Source of the DNA: Bacteroidota bacterium
Lineage (GTDB): Bacteria; Bacteroidota; Bacteroidia; Bacteroidales; F082
DNA length: 61,208 bases
Reading direction: 5' to 3'
NCBI GenBank assembly: GCA_016845175.1
Contig: JAERTD010000025.1
Coordinates: 1-61,208 of the forward strand
Positions within the stretch are counted from its first letter, which is position 1, and every line of letters begins with the position of its first letter. Below the pieces are notes generated by a model. That model made no database searches, was not told the origin of the DNA, and saw only the letters and a list, made by a program, of their open reading frames with translations. Shown here piece by piece: positions 1 through 9,564 of this stretch. The translations under genes and the position numbers were made by a program.

Positions 1-5
1 AATAT

Positions 6-46
6 AAAGAGGGGCGGTTTGCTTTGCAAACCGCCCCTCTTTTTTA
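6..46. terminator. Intrinsic terminator, probably bidirectional
   Basis: A perfect 17-bp stem (6-22 with 26-42) closes on a TTT loop. It is followed by a T run on the + strand and has an A-rich flank that gives a short T run on the - strand. It lies just beyond the stop codon of the LacI-type regulator, so it can end that transcript and any + strand transcript entering from the left edge. Confidence 0.9.
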
Positions 47-51
47 TGGAA

Positions 52-1059
52 CTAACTGGATTCCCTTACAATCAATTGGGTTTTCAGGGACAGGTGTTCC
101 GGCTGGTAGTCAAAAGTGTCTTCCTTAATTCGGCTCAGAAGGATTTTGGTGGCTTTCTTGCCCAGATCAAATCCAAACTGATCCACTGAGGTTAACTCAG
201 GATCACAGATATATGAGCTGCGGCTGTTCTCAAAACCCACCAGGCGCAAGTCATCTGGTACCTGAATCCCCAAACTTCGGGCAACTTTCATCACGCCAAT
301 GGCGGTTAGATCATTGACGGCAAAAATGCCATCAGGCCTGTCTTTCTTTTTTAATACACTTTTGGAGATTTTGATGGCCGATTCATAGGAATCACAGGCA
401 TACACCAAATCGCGGTTAAAAGGAATATTATGATGTTCGAGGGCCGCTTTATAGCCTTCCCATCGTTTTTTCCCCAGTAGCAAATGTTGTGGTGCTGAGT
501 AAAAGGCGATCTTTTTACATCCCCTTTCTATGAGATGATTCACCGCATTATAAGCACCCGAATAGTCATCCACCATCACACAGTCTGCATGAAGTGTGGT
601 GAGTACACGGTCGAAAAATACTACAGGTATTTCATTGTCGATCAATTGTTCGAAGTGAGCAAAATCCTGTGTTTCCTTGGAAAATGATACCAATACCCCA
701 TCCACACGATTGGTAAGCAATGCCTGTGTGTTCAGCACTTCTTTCATATAGGATTCATTGGACTGAAACACCATTACACTGAAATTATCTTCGTAGGCCA
801 CATCTTCAATGCCATTGATAACCGAAGAAAAGAAGTGATGTTCAACTTCGGGGACCAATATTCCAATGGTGTTGGTGCGGCTTTGTTTAAGGTTTAAGGC
901 GATGCGGTTGGGCTGGTAGCCCAAAAGCTTGGAAAGCTCTTTAACTGCCTGCCTGGTTTTAATGCTGATATCCGGGTGGTCTTTTAGTGCTCTGGACACT
1001 GTAGAGGTTGATATACTCAGCTTTTCAGCAATATCTTTAATGGTAACCTGACGTTTCAT
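52..1059 (-). CDS. LacI-family transcriptional regulator
   Basis: A 335-residue DNA-binding regulator with the usual LacI layout. Residues 4-50 hold the helix-turn-helix (VTIKDIAEKLSISTSTVSRA) and hinge helix (YQPNRIALNLK). Residues 62-330 form a periplasmic-binding-protein-like ligand domain starting IGILVPEVEH. It is the last gene at the left end of a starch/maltodextrin locus and is separated from the amylase gene by a terminator, with its own candidate -7 box, so it is probably transcribed on its own. Three LacI-type palindromes (core GCAAnCGATTG) lie in the control regions of the locus, which makes this protein their most likely reader. The effector is inferred to be maltose or a maltodextrin; the ligand pocket was not analysed. 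The family call is secure; the regulon assignment is inference. Confidence 0.93.
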   Translation of the reverse strand: MKRQVTIKDIAEKLSISTSTVSRALKDHPDISIKTRQAVKELSKLLGYQPNRIALNLKQSRTNTIGILVPEVEHHFFSSVINGIEDVAYEDNFSVMVFQSNESYMKEVLNTQALLTNRVDGVLVSFSKETQDFAHFEQLIDNEIPVVFFDRVLTTLHADCVMVDDYSGAYNAVNHLIERGCKKIAFYSAPQHLLLGKKRWEGYKAALEHHNIPFNRDLVYACDSYESAIKISKSVLKKKDRPDGIFAVNDLTAIGVMKVARSLGIQVPDDLRLVGFENSRSSYICDPELTSVDQFGFDLGKKATKILLSRIKEDTFDYQPEHLSLKTQLIVRESS

Positions 1060-1097
1060 GAACTAATTTCGTCTATATAAATAGGATATTTAGCGAC

Positions 1098-1105
1098 CAA
1101 AGTTA
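1098..1105 (-). promoter_or_regulatory. Candidate -7 box for the LacI-type regulator
   Basis: The minus strand reads TAACTTTG, a full match to the Bacteroidota -7 consensus TAnnTTTG, 38 nt upstream of the regulator start codon. No good -33 TTTG is seen at the usual distance, so this is a motif match only. Confidence 0.45.
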
Positions 1106-1149
1106 GTTATTTTTCAATGGTTCGAATAATAGGCTCCAGCCTGGGCATA

Positions 1150-1186
1150 AACGAAAAAGAGCCATGAAAAGTATTCCATGGCTCTT
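1150..1186 (-). terminator. Intrinsic terminator of the amylase operon
   Basis: A perfect 10-bp inverted repeat (1157-1166 with 1177-1186, arm AAGAGCCATG) is followed on the minus strand by CTTTTTCG. It sits between the GH13 lipoprotein gene and the regulator gene and probably ends the four-gene glycosidase operon. Confidence 0.8.
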
Positions 1187-1212
1187 GAAATCATTATTGA
1201 GGATGAAATATC

Positions 1213-2598
1213 CTATTTGCTGGATAAGACTAAATAGTCCCAGGGCTTGAGTTCTACAGTTAGTTCATTGCTTAATTGAACCTCTTCTTTCTTAAAGGCA
1301 TTCCACCAATTGCCAGCAATTTGGTCATGGTGTAATGTATAGGTGTGTGTCTGATCACTTAAGTTTATAAGGCAAAGAACCTTGTGATCATCTTTGACTC
1401 TACTAAAGGCAAAAACCTGATCATGATTGCCTCTGGACAATGCTTCCAGATGTCCTCCCGATTCACCATTCCATAAGGCAGGATTTTCCTTTTTGAGCTT
1501 ATTTAAAGTGGTATAGAAGTCTTCATAGACCACTTGATTCCAATCGATGGTATCCTTCTCAAAAAATCGCAGGCGTTTCTCATTGCCGGCTTCCTGTCCA
1601 CTATAGATCAATGGCATGCCTGGAAGTGTATAGCTTAATACAGCAAAGGCTTTCCCGGCCTCTCCCATACGCTCTTTTACGGTTCCATTCCATGAGTTTT
1701 CATCATGGTTGGTGATAAAATACATGCGGTAAGCATGAGAAGGATAGGTATTGTTATTCCAGTCGAGGTTACCCCAGATTTCAGAGGCATTCTTTTCGCC
1801 TTTGGCTATATCATTCATCATATGGTGTAGTTTCCACCCATAATTCATGTCAAATGCTTTCCTTAGTAAATCAGGGTTATCTTCATCTTCTGCCAACATA
1901 AATACCGGTTTGATGGCATTCATTTCATCCCGCGCTCTGTCCCAGAAATCGGTGGGAACCATTCCTGCAACATCACAACGGTATCCATCAATATCGGCTT
2001 CTGTAATCCAAAATTTTAAAGCGTCTATCATACTATCGCGCATCACCGGATTGTTATAATCGAATGCGATGACATCACTCCAGTCGAAGGGGGACACAAA
2101 ATTTCCATCATCACCTCGTTGGTACCATTCGGGATGCTCAGCTGCCCATGGATTATCCCAGGCAGAATGATTGGCTACCCAGTCGAGAATCACATACATA
2201 CCCAGTGCATGAGCTTCTTTTACCAGGTTTTTGAAGTCCTGGATGTTCCCAAATTCAGGATTAATATCTTTATAGTCCTTCACTGCATAATAGCTGCCCA
2301 GGGAGCCCTTTCTGTTGAGCTCACCCACAGGAAAAACAGGCATAATCCATAAAATGTCAACACCCATAGCCTTCAGACGAGGCAGGTGTTCCATAAAGGC
2401 TGTTAAAGTTCCTTCTTCTGTATATTGTCGGATATTTACTTCATAAATATTGGCATTTCTGCTCCACTCCACTAATCTCGGACTCATGTTCTTCTCTTCT
2501 TTTTTAGTTGATTTTACATTTGACTGGCATGAAATCATCATAGCCAATGCCAGCACATAAATGACCGGCGAAAATAGGGTTTTATTAGGTTTAAACAT
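1213..2598 (-). CDS. GH13 alpha-amylase-family lipoprotein
   Basis: A 461-residue glycoside hydrolase of family 13, predicted to cleave alpha-1,4-glucan or maltodextrin outside the cytoplasm. The N-terminus has a lipoprotein signal (AMMISC, Cys24), so it should be membrane anchored. All four GH13 regions are visible: DWVANH (139-144), GYRCD with the nucleophile Asp209, AED with the acid/base Glu237, and NHDE with Asp299. Its length is short for the family, so the beta-domain after the barrel is small and accessory domains are absent. It is the last enzyme gene of the leftward operon, 56 bp after the peptidase. Specificity within GH13 cannot be read from the motifs; SusG-type amylase or a maltogenic activity are both possible. 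Confidence 0.92.
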   Translation of the reverse strand: MFKPNKTLFSPVIYVLALAMMISCQSNVKSTKKEEKNMSPRLVEWSRNANIYEVNIRQYTEEGTLTAFMEHLPRLKAMGVDILWIMPVFPVGELNRKGSLGSYYAVKDYKDINPEFGNIQDFKNLVKEAHALGMYVILDWVANHSAWDNPWAAEHPEWYQRGDDGNFVSPFDWSDVIAFDYNNPVMRDSMIDALKFWITEADIDGYRCDVAGMVPTDFWDRARDEMNAIKPVFMLAEDEDNPDLLRKAFDMNYGWKLHHMMNDIAKGEKNASEIWGNLDWNNNTYPSHAYRMYFITNHDENSWNGTVKERMGEAGKAFAVLSYTLPGMPLIYSGQEAGNEKRLRFFEKDTIDWNQVVYEDFYTTLNKLKKENPALWNGESGGHLEALSRGNHDQVFAFSRVKDDHKVLCLINLSDQTHTYTLHHDQIAGNWWNAFKKEEVQLSNELTVELKPWDYLVLSSK

Positions 2599-2654
2599 TA
2601 CTAATGGTATTAATGAACTTTATGTTATGCATGGTCGTTTCCAATATTGATCTT

Positions 2655-4634
2655 TTATTCTTTTACAATTTTTCCTCTATAAATGAACTTCCCTTGTCCA
2701 TCCTTAACACCAATAATGTATGTTCCCGGAACCAAAAATTCCAAATCAATGGTATGGTGGGTCACCTCTGGTATCTCAGAAACATGGACTGGTTTCGCAT
2801 TCAGGTCATATAAAGTCAGTTGCAAAGGATAGTAATCCTGCAAATTGCATTTTATATTCAATTGGTCGTTGAATGGATTGGGATAGCATTCAAATGAAGC
2901 TTGCTGCTTTTGCTCTTCAAATCCAACTGGAAGCACGGGATTCAAAAAAGCTTCTCTAAGTATCCATTTCATGGGATCCAAACTCATGGAATCTACAGCT
3001 TTTTCCATGGGAAGATCGAAATACTGCAACTCCTGATCATTCCAAATACTAAAAGTTGTATCAGAACCATCGGAGAAGTAAACCTCTATGGGGACAGGCA
3101 TGGTAAACACCTCTCGTCTGCCCAATTGTCCCTGAATTTGTTGGATAACCAGTCGCAATACATCATCCGAATCATAGGAATAGTTGTAATGATAGATGGG
3201 ATAGTATTCATCATACACCCATTGTTCAAAAAAGTAGTCGAGGTCGCTATTTGTGATGGCTTCGAATACTTGTTGAAGATCTTCAGTAACTGCATGCTGG
3301 TACATGAAATTGCTATCTGTTGCATAGGATTTTACAGCTTCAAAAAACAATGAATCACCACAAACCCCTCGTAGCATATGCAGGGTGTATGCACCCTTAT
3401 TGTATATGATAGGGGTGAATACATGGAAGGTGTCGGAAGCATTTTCAAGATATAGGGTTCCGGCATCCAGATACTCCATATTTGACATATGTTGAAGATA
3501 GGCACTGTCACCATGATAGTGTTGTTTCCAGAGAGATTCGGAGTAAGTGGCAAAACCTTCATTGAGCCAGCCATGGTGCCAGTTGTTGCATGTGATACCA
3601 TCGGCGAACCACATATGGGCCAGTTCATGCACCGATATCCTGAACCAACCCACCGTCATGGCATTTATGATGGTGTTGGTTTGGTTTTCTATCGCTCCAT
3701 AATAACCCAATTGGGTCATGCCATATTTCTCATTGGCAAATGGATAAACACCAAATAATTCAGTGAAATAATCCATTACCAGAGGAAAATCTTCCAAAGC
3801 CTGATGTTGAGAGGCAGAATCTTCGCGAAAGACATAGTAATCCATGGGAAATTCCTCTCCATCCAATCCAACATAGTTTTGCTGGAACATTACATAGTTA
3901 GAAACTGCTGCCATGACATAGTAGGTAACAATGGGGTATCGGTGTCGCCATTGAAAGGTTTTCTTATCACCATGATCGATGGTGTTTTCCAGTAGGCCAT
4001 TGGAAAGAGCGACCAATTCAATGTCATTATAAATTCTCTTTTCGATAGTAATGTCAACATATACAGAATCGGCTTTGTCACCAGGGCCGTCTTTACATGG
4101 GTACCAATAATGCGCCAGATAAGGAGTAGAAAGGGTGGCGATAATGGGTTGGTTGCCATGGTGGAATTCGTATCGTAAACCCTTATAACCTCCGGCTTCC
4201 ACGGGAACTCCCTGATAATGAACCCAAAGGTCGATAAGATCACCGGTATTGTGGGGCTCATCCAGTTGAATATAGATGCGGTCGTTGGCCTGAGAGAAAC
4301 CAGATGATTGTCCAGTGATGCTGTCCACGGTTAAAGCCCTGTTTAAATCCAGTTCTACATTTTGCAAGCCATCACTGAGTATCTCAAACTGACAGCGTAC
4401 TCGTCCGGCAATATGGGGTGAGTCGATTCCTATACTCAAATCAAGGTGGTAGAATTTGACATCGATATTGGTGTCGGCCCTATAGCTGAGGCTTCTGTTT
4501 ACAAATTCATTGAATGATTTCATTTCATAGAAACGATGGGTTTCCACAGCTTTTTCACTCTGGCTATGAGCTACACCTAACTGTAACAAACAAAGGACCA
4601 TTGTAAAGGTGAAACCCCACTGTATTTTCTTCAT
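2655..4634 (-). CDS. M1-family aminopeptidase with T9SS C-terminal sorting domain
   Basis: A secreted zinc aminopeptidase of about 659 residues. The start at 4634 gives a clean signal peptide (MKKIQWGFTFTMVLCLLQLG...AHS); ATG at 4643, just after the GH31 stop, is the alternative. The zinc site is intact: HELAH at 336-340 with the third ligand Glu359 in NEGFATYSE, at the 18-residue spacing typical of M1. GAIEN replaces the substrate-binding GAMEN motif. The last roughly 75 residues (ECYPNPFNDQLNI ... GTYIIGVKDGQGKFIYRGKI) match the type A Por-secretion sorting domain, so the protein should cross the outer membrane by the type IX system. It is co-oriented and tightly spaced within a starch operon, an unexpected place for a peptidase. 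Confidence 0.93.
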   Translation of the reverse strand: MKKIQWGFTFTMVLCLLQLGVAHSQSEKAVETHRFYEMKSFNEFVNRSLSYRADTNIDVKFYHLDLSIGIDSPHIAGRVRCQFEILSDGLQNVELDLNRALTVDSITGQSSGFSQANDRIYIQLDEPHNTGDLIDLWVHYQGVPVEAGGYKGLRYEFHHGNQPIIATLSTPYLAHYWYPCKDGPGDKADSVYVDITIEKRIYNDIELVALSNGLLENTIDHGDKKTFQWRHRYPIVTYYVMAAVSNYVMFQQNYVGLDGEEFPMDYYVFREDSASQHQALEDFPLVMDYFTELFGVYPFANEKYGMTQLGYYGAIENQTNTIINAMTVGWFRISVHELAHMWFADGITCNNWHHGWLNEGFATYSESLWKQHYHGDSAYLQHMSNMEYLDAGTLYLENASDTFHVFTPIIYNKGAYTLHMLRGVCGDSLFFEAVKSYATDSNFMYQHAVTEDLQQVFEAITNSDLDYFFEQWVYDEYYPIYHYNYSYDSDDVLRLVIQQIQGQLGRREVFTMPVPIEVYFSDGSDTTFSIWNDQELQYFDLPMEKAVDSMSLDPMKWILREAFLNPVLPVGFEEQKQQASFECYPNPFNDQLNIKCNLQDYYPLQLTLYDLNAKPVHVSEIPEVTHHTIDLEFLVPGTYIIGVKDGQGKFIYRGKIVKE

Positions 4635-4645
4635 CTTATTCATTC

Positions 4646-7540
4646 CTATTGCTTTGACTTGGTCTTTATGTTCAATTCTACAAATTTTGTTTTCCACTCA
4701 AAATCAATTATGTATGATCGTTTCTCATCATCGTAATGATAGGAAGGAAGAGAAGTGGAGCTGCCTGATTTCCTTCGTATCCGGTATATGGTTTCCGAAT
4801 CGTTTAATCGTTGTGTAATTTCTTTTATTTCATGATCCAGACCAATGAGCTCCAATTGTATCATTCGGCTTTCGGGTTTCCCTTGATAATCATTGGCCTC
4901 CCGTTTTAAATGAATTGTATGCCACTTATCTGAATGATCATGCGAAAGTATCATTTTCTCATAGGCTTGCTTTTTAACAGCATCAACTGTTTGTCCATCA
5001 TCATTGTACACAATGCTGGGCGCCTGATTTTCTGACTCACTTACAAACCATTGAAAGTACATGTTCTGGGTACTGTAGTCATCCATTGAATTTACCGGGG
5101 CCACCATGGGTAGATAGCTGCCGGCTTTCACAAAAATGGGAATCTCCTCAAGACAAACGTCCACCTCTATCCATTGACCACCGGCATATTTCTGTTGGTC
5201 CCAAAAAGAATACCAAAGATGGTTTTCCGGTAAATATACCTGTCTCGATTGCTGTCCTCTGACAATGATTGGTGCTAGCAATAGTGCATCTCCAAACATA
5301 TATTGCTGGCCCAGGTCATAGCAAATACTATCGTCAGGAAACTCAAAAAACATAGGCCTCACGATGGGGTTTCCAAGGCTATGGCTTTCTGCTGCCAGCG
5401 TATACAAATAGGGGTGCAATTGGTTCCTAAGCTTCATAAACTTCCTGACAATGTCCTGTGTGTTTTCATCAAAATACACCGGTTCAGAAGCTATGCCAGA
5501 ACCATGTGGACGTAAGATTGGTGAAAAACAGGCCATTTGCAGCCATCTGGTATAAAGCTCGTCATCTTTGGCACCTTGTGCAAAGCCCCCGGCATCGGAA
5601 TGAATAAATGGTAGCCCTGAAAGGCTCATATGAAGCATCAAAGGCAATTGTGCCTGAAGTCCGCCCCAGCTTCGGGATACATCACCGGTCCAAGGATAAA
5701 TCGAGTAACGCTGAGATCCGGCATAACCGGCCCTGTTTAAATTGAACAAACGCGTATTGGGATATTCAGTACGGTAGTTGTTGAAGAGCATTTTATGCCA
5801 ATAGTGGGCATAGATATTATGTACCTCATCGGCAGTTCCATTCACATGGATTATTTCTGAGGGATGGTTTTCCGGTTCGCCCAGATCGCCCCACCAACCG
5901 GCTACGCCGCCTTCAATCTCCTTTTTGTATTGTTTCCAGAACCATTCTCCGGCTTCTGGTTTAAAGATATCGATCAGAGCACCATTACCAAAGTAAAAAC
6001 CATAATTGATGTGTGAATTTCCTTGGTCATCTTTGGCCAATATACCCAGGCTGTCGGTGATACGGAAATTGTCCAGTGAATCCAGAATATAGGGTTCTGT
6101 TATCAGGATGGTTTTAACTCCTTTGGACTTAAAATCATTGATCATTTTGTAAGGTTTTGGCCAATTGGGTGTATACCATTTCAGCCGTCCCAGGGTGCCC
6201 AGAATACTGTCTCCAAACCAATAAAAATCAAGGATGATGGCATCCAATGGAAAGTCCTTTTTTTGCATCAATCCCACGATGGAGTCGGTTTCTTTCTGGC
6301 TTCGATAAGCCATACGCGATTGCAGATTCCCTAAAGCCCATCTGGGTGGCAGAGGTTGATGTCCGGTGAGTTTTGCATATTGGGAGGCAATCCCCTTGAA
6401 ATCAGGAGCAGCAATAAAAACATATTTCATCAATCCTCCAATACTTCCCCATTCCATAATGGATGCTTCCGTTTCTCCGAGGTCAGCATAGCCCTTTTGT
6501 GGATTGTCAAAGAACAACATATACTTTTGAGATGAAACCACCAATGGTATGGAATAATTTAGGTTTCTAGCACCTATCTCATAGCCATATTTCGGGCGGT
6601 TGTATAAATTGTATCTGAAACCCTTCAGGTCGAAGGCATTGGAGCGTTCTCCCAAACCATAAAAACGCTCATTATCATCCATATGAAATCGCAAACCATC
6701 ATTGTCTGAGCGCTCAAAAAAGCCCTTCTCTTCTTGTAAGAGGGTGTCGCCATGATAGACGAACACCCCATAAAACGGATTTTTATGAAAACCAGCTTTC
6801 AAACTATCAGTGACATACCAGATATAGTCAGTATCATCCTGAATTCGTATGAATTGTTGATGTGGTTTCATTACAATGGCATGAGAAGAATCAGCTCGGG
6901 GTACACTGGTTTTGAAGTGCTTTACCTCAATAATTGATGGTGTATAGGAGCTTATTTGTGTGAGGCCATTGTCGGTTAATATACTCAGGCAGGTGTCGTT
7001 GTAGTAGTGGGACAGGTATTTTCGGTGACTATAATTATAGGTAGCTTCTTTCTTTATGGGAGGCTTGTAGCCATTGACAGCTAAAAAGATATCCTCATTG
7101 GCTGCAGTTTTGCCCACGCGCCCACCGGCCTCGTCGCGAAATACAAAGGCCAATTGCTGAACCACTTCTTCGCTTCTTAAACCATACAATTCATTGATAA
7201 CAAAGCTAAACTGATGAAGTCCTCCACCAATGGATTTCATAATGACCCGCTCATCTGCTTCTCCCCAATTTCCAATTACATGTTTCCAGTCACCCCCATC
7301 AATACTCTTTGCAGTGATGGCTCCGGTGTGGAGGTAAACAGTTCCTTCATACCCCGACAAACCTTTATTTCCTTCATTGGAATTATAGGTTAGGGTAACC
7401 AGGTCTTCAGGAGATGGGTCAGCCGGCTCCAACCAGGCCACCTGTGCAGCAGTTGACACCCAGACAAAGAGAAAGAAGCTGAGAAAAGCTGTGGATTTGC
7501 CAGGGCGTTTATAAAAACTATTGAATTTAGGATCTCTCAT
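4646..7540 (-). CDS. GH31 alpha-glucosidase-like protein
   Basis: A 964-residue family 31 glycoside hydrolase, expected to release glucose from the non-reducing end of alpha-glucans. An N-terminal signal peptide (about residues 15-33, ending STAAQ) points to the periplasm or surface. After it comes a beta-rich carbohydrate-binding-like module (about 34-150), then the GH31 N-terminal beta-sandwich, the barrel and C-terminal beta-domains. The nucleophile is Asp552 in GWWGDLGEPE, the likely general acid is Asp620 in WTGDVSRSW, and SDAGGF follows. Bacteroidota homologues include alpha-glucosidases, alpha-xylosidases and transglucosylases, so substrate is inferred from the starch-gene context. It starts 15 bp after the neopullulanase-like gene and ends at the peptidase start. 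Confidence 0.92.
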   Translation of the reverse strand: MRDPKFNSFYKRPGKSTAFLSFFLFVWVSTAAQVAWLEPADPSPEDLVTLTYNSNEGNKGLSGYEGTVYLHTGAITAKSIDGGDWKHVIGNWGEADERVIMKSIGGGLHQFSFVINELYGLRSEEVVQQLAFVFRDEAGGRVGKTAANEDIFLAVNGYKPPIKKEATYNYSHRKYLSHYYNDTCLSILTDNGLTQISSYTPSIIEVKHFKTSVPRADSSHAIVMKPHQQFIRIQDDTDYIWYVTDSLKAGFHKNPFYGVFVYHGDTLLQEEKGFFERSDNDGLRFHMDDNERFYGLGERSNAFDLKGFRYNLYNRPKYGYEIGARNLNYSIPLVVSSQKYMLFFDNPQKGYADLGETEASIMEWGSIGGLMKYVFIAAPDFKGIASQYAKLTGHQPLPPRWALGNLQSRMAYRSQKETDSIVGLMQKKDFPLDAIILDFYWFGDSILGTLGRLKWYTPNWPKPYKMINDFKSKGVKTILITEPYILDSLDNFRITDSLGILAKDDQGNSHINYGFYFGNGALIDIFKPEAGEWFWKQYKKEIEGGVAGWWGDLGEPENHPSEIIHVNGTADEVHNIYAHYWHKMLFNNYRTEYPNTRLFNLNRAGYAGSQRYSIYPWTGDVSRSWGGLQAQLPLMLHMSLSGLPFIHSDAGGFAQGAKDDELYTRWLQMACFSPILRPHGSGIASEPVYFDENTQDIVRKFMKLRNQLHPYLYTLAAESHSLGNPIVRPMFFEFPDDSICYDLGQQYMFGDALLLAPIIVRGQQSRQVYLPENHLWYSFWDQQKYAGGQWIEVDVCLEEIPIFVKAGSYLPMVAPVNSMDDYSTQNMYFQWFVSESENQAPSIVYNDDGQTVDAVKKQAYEKMILSHDHSDKWHTIHLKREANDYQGKPESRMIQLELIGLDHEIKEITQRLNDSETIYRIRRKSGSSTSLPSYHYDDEKRSYIIDFEWKTKFVELNIKTKSKQ

Positions 7541-7554
7541 GAAACTGATCTCGT

Positions 7555-9420
7555 TTAAGGATGTAATTGAAGTACCATGGGTGACTTTTCAGGCACAACT
7601 ATGGACTTCCCTAGTTTGATTTTATTGCCGCTTAGCACATGGGTGCAGCTTGTATAACCTGCCAGCCTTTCATTAAACCTGTCAAGGTCTATGGTTTTTT
7701 CTTCTTCCGAATTGTTGATCAGAATCATTACTGCTTCCTTATCGGTATGGCGGAAATACACATAAACCCCCTCTTCAGGTACAAAGTGGGTGAGTTTGCC
7801 AAATTGAACCGCTTGACTGGTTTTACGCCATTGCAATAGGCTCTGAAGGAAATTAAAAGCTTCGTTTTGCTCTTCACTACGTCCCTCTGGAGTGAATGCA
7901 TTCATGGGGTCTCCAGGCCAACCACCCGGGAAGTCTTCCCTGATATACCCATGTCCCTTATGTTCCTCACCGGTCATTAATAATTCGGTTCCATAATAAA
8001 GCTGTGGAATACCTCTCGTGGTAAGCAGATAAGCCATGGACATTTTAAAACTGTTTATATCCTCTTTCAGTTTGGTATACAATCGGTCACCATCATGATT
8101 GTCAGCAAAAACCACCAGGTCCAAAGGTTCTTCATACACATAGTCTTGTGAAAGTACCTCATATAGTTGTGCCGTACCACTGGCCCATCCTTCGTCCTCA
8201 TTGAAGGCTTTACTGATGGCATACATCAAAGGAAAGTCAAATACATTGGTCAGACCGGATTGTTTGCCATCCTTATTACGCTCATTCTGCATCCAATAGG
8301 CCACCGCCTGAGGATAAGATAACCACACCTCACCAACCACATTGTAATTGGGGTATTCGAGTAAAACACGCTCCATCCATTGGCTCATGAAGTCCTGATA
8401 GGGATAGGGATAGGTATCCTGTCTAATGCCATCCAATCCCACATATTCTATCCACCAGATGCTGTTTTGTATGATAAAATTGGCCAGGAGTTTATTTTCC
8501 TGGTTCAGATCTGCCATGGTCACATCAAACCAACCCTTAACCATTTTATTGTAGTCATATTCCGACTGATGGGGATCGGTGACCACACCACCCCGATAAT
8601 TGGAGCGTGTAAATTCCGGCCACTGATTGTACCAGTCTTTCATGGGTAGGTCATCTTTCCAATAATAGCCTGTTCCACAGTGGTTAAAAACCATATCCAT
8701 AATGATCTTTAAGCCTTTCTCATGGGCTTTCTCAACCAGTTCTGCATAGTCCGCATTGCTGCCGAAACGTGGATCAACTTTATAAAAATCTGTCATGGCA
8801 TAGCCATGGTAGGAATAGGTCTCCATATTGTTCTCCAATAAAGGGTTGATCCATAGGGCAGTAACTCCCAGGTCATTGAAATAATCGAGGTGATCGATGA
8901 TGCCCTGAATATCTCCTCCATGCCTGCCATTGGGTTTGTTTCTGTCAGCTTTTTCCAGCATGTCTGGGATATTATCATTTGATGGATCTCCATTGGAAAA
9001 GCGATCAGGCATCAGCAAATAAATAACATCGGAATTGTCAAAGCCTTTGAATTCACAAGCATCCTTTTTTCTTGGCTTGAGTTCGTAATCATAGCTTGCC
9101 TTCACTTTTTTATCATCCATAAATTGAATGCTAAAATGACCTGGCTTGACATTGGCGTCAAATTCAATATCAATGAATAAATAATTGGGGCTTTCCACAT
9201 GAATAACTTGCCTGATGGATACTCCGTTATAGGTTAGTACGGGAGTCGTTTCTGAGATATTCTGACCATATACCATCAGTTGAAGCTCAGTTGATGCCAT
9301 GCCGGCCCACCAAAAAGGGGGCTCCACACGTTCCAGATTGGTTTTTTCGGCAAATGCCTGAAATCCAAATAGTAAAGCAAAAATTAAGCTAAGTATTCTG
9401 CTTTTCGAAATCATCTTCAT
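7555..9420 (-). CDS. GH13 neopullulanase/cyclomaltodextrinase-like (SusA-like)
   Basis: First gene of the leftward glycosidase operon. Starting at ATG 9420 it has 621 residues and a signal peptide ending near FQAFA; a longer reading frame exists upstream but lacks a signal and covers the promoter and operator. An N-terminal immunoglobulin-like domain (VEPPFWWAGM ... YELKPRK) matches the Cyc-maltodext_N domain, followed by a GH13 barrel. Catalytic residues by motif, numbered from this start, are Asp335 (GIRQDTY), Glu364 (VVGEVW) and Asp443 (NHDGDR). Region I is MVFNH. The likely role is periplasmic cleavage of maltodextrin or cyclodextrin to short oligosaccharides. The closest described type is Bacteroides SusA. 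Confidence 0.92.
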   Translation of the reverse strand: MKMISKSRILSLIFALLFGFQAFAEKTNLERVEPPFWWAGMASTELQLMVYGQNISETTPVLTYNGVSIRQVIHVESPNYLFIDIEFDANVKPGHFSIQFMDDKKVKASYDYELKPRKKDACEFKGFDNSDVIYLLMPDRFSNGDPSNDNIPDMLEKADRNKPNGRHGGDIQGIIDHLDYFNDLGVTALWINPLLENNMETYSYHGYAMTDFYKVDPRFGSNADYAELVEKAHEKGLKIIMDMVFNHCGTGYYWKDDLPMKDWYNQWPEFTRSNYRGGVVTDPHQSEYDYNKMVKGWFDVTMADLNQENKLLANFIIQNSIWWIEYVGLDGIRQDTYPYPYQDFMSQWMERVLLEYPNYNVVGEVWLSYPQAVAYWMQNERNKDGKQSGLTNVFDFPLMYAISKAFNEDEGWASGTAQLYEVLSQDYVYEEPLDLVVFADNHDGDRLYTKLKEDINSFKMSMAYLLTTRGIPQLYYGTELLMTGEEHKGHGYIREDFPGGWPGDPMNAFTPEGRSEEQNEAFNFLQSLLQWRKTSQAVQFGKLTHFVPEEGVYVYFRHTDKEAVMILINNSEEEKTIDLDRFNERLAGYTSCTHVLSGNKIKLGKSIVVPEKSPMVLQLHP

Positions 9421-9442
9421 CTGTCTATGTTTTCTTTTCTTC

Positions 9443-9450
9443 CAAAAATA
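9443..9450 (-). promoter_or_regulatory. Candidate -7 box of the leftward glycosidase operon
   Basis: The minus strand reads TATTTTTG, a full TAnnTTTG match 22 nt before the ATG at 9420 and 92 nt from the operator core at 9543-9554. No clear -33 element is seen. Confidence 0.45.
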
Positions 9451-9542
9451 GGTATAAATCCATTTCACTGCTTCTTTGGACCCCAATTGGTATGGTAGCT
9501 TTAACCTGCTCACTCCCAATTTGGAAGCCCTCAGATTTTGGT

Positions 9543-9554
9543 GCAAACGATTGC
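9543..9554. promoter_or_regulatory. LacI-type operator 1 (divergent promoter)
   Basis: GCAAACGATTGC is a 12-bp palindrome with one mismatch and a central CG, the classic form of a LacI-family site. Its centre (9548.5) lies almost exactly midway between the two divergent start codons at 9420 and 9676. The string TGCAAACGATTG recurs exactly at 18214-18225 on the other strand. Confidence 0.8.
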
Positions 9555-9564
9555 TATGCATAGC
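9553..9564. repeat. Perfect 12-bp palindrome overlapping operator 1
   Basis: GCTATGCATAGC is its own reverse complement and shares its first two bases with the last two of the LacI-type operator. It is a possible second protein site in the divergent control region. No second copy was noticed in the window. Confidence 0.5.

Noticed and set aside
3086..4261. Several frames of 60-150 codons on both strands within the M1 peptidase gene
   Set aside because: They are alternative-frame shadows of a gene with clear catalytic motifs and show no features of their own.
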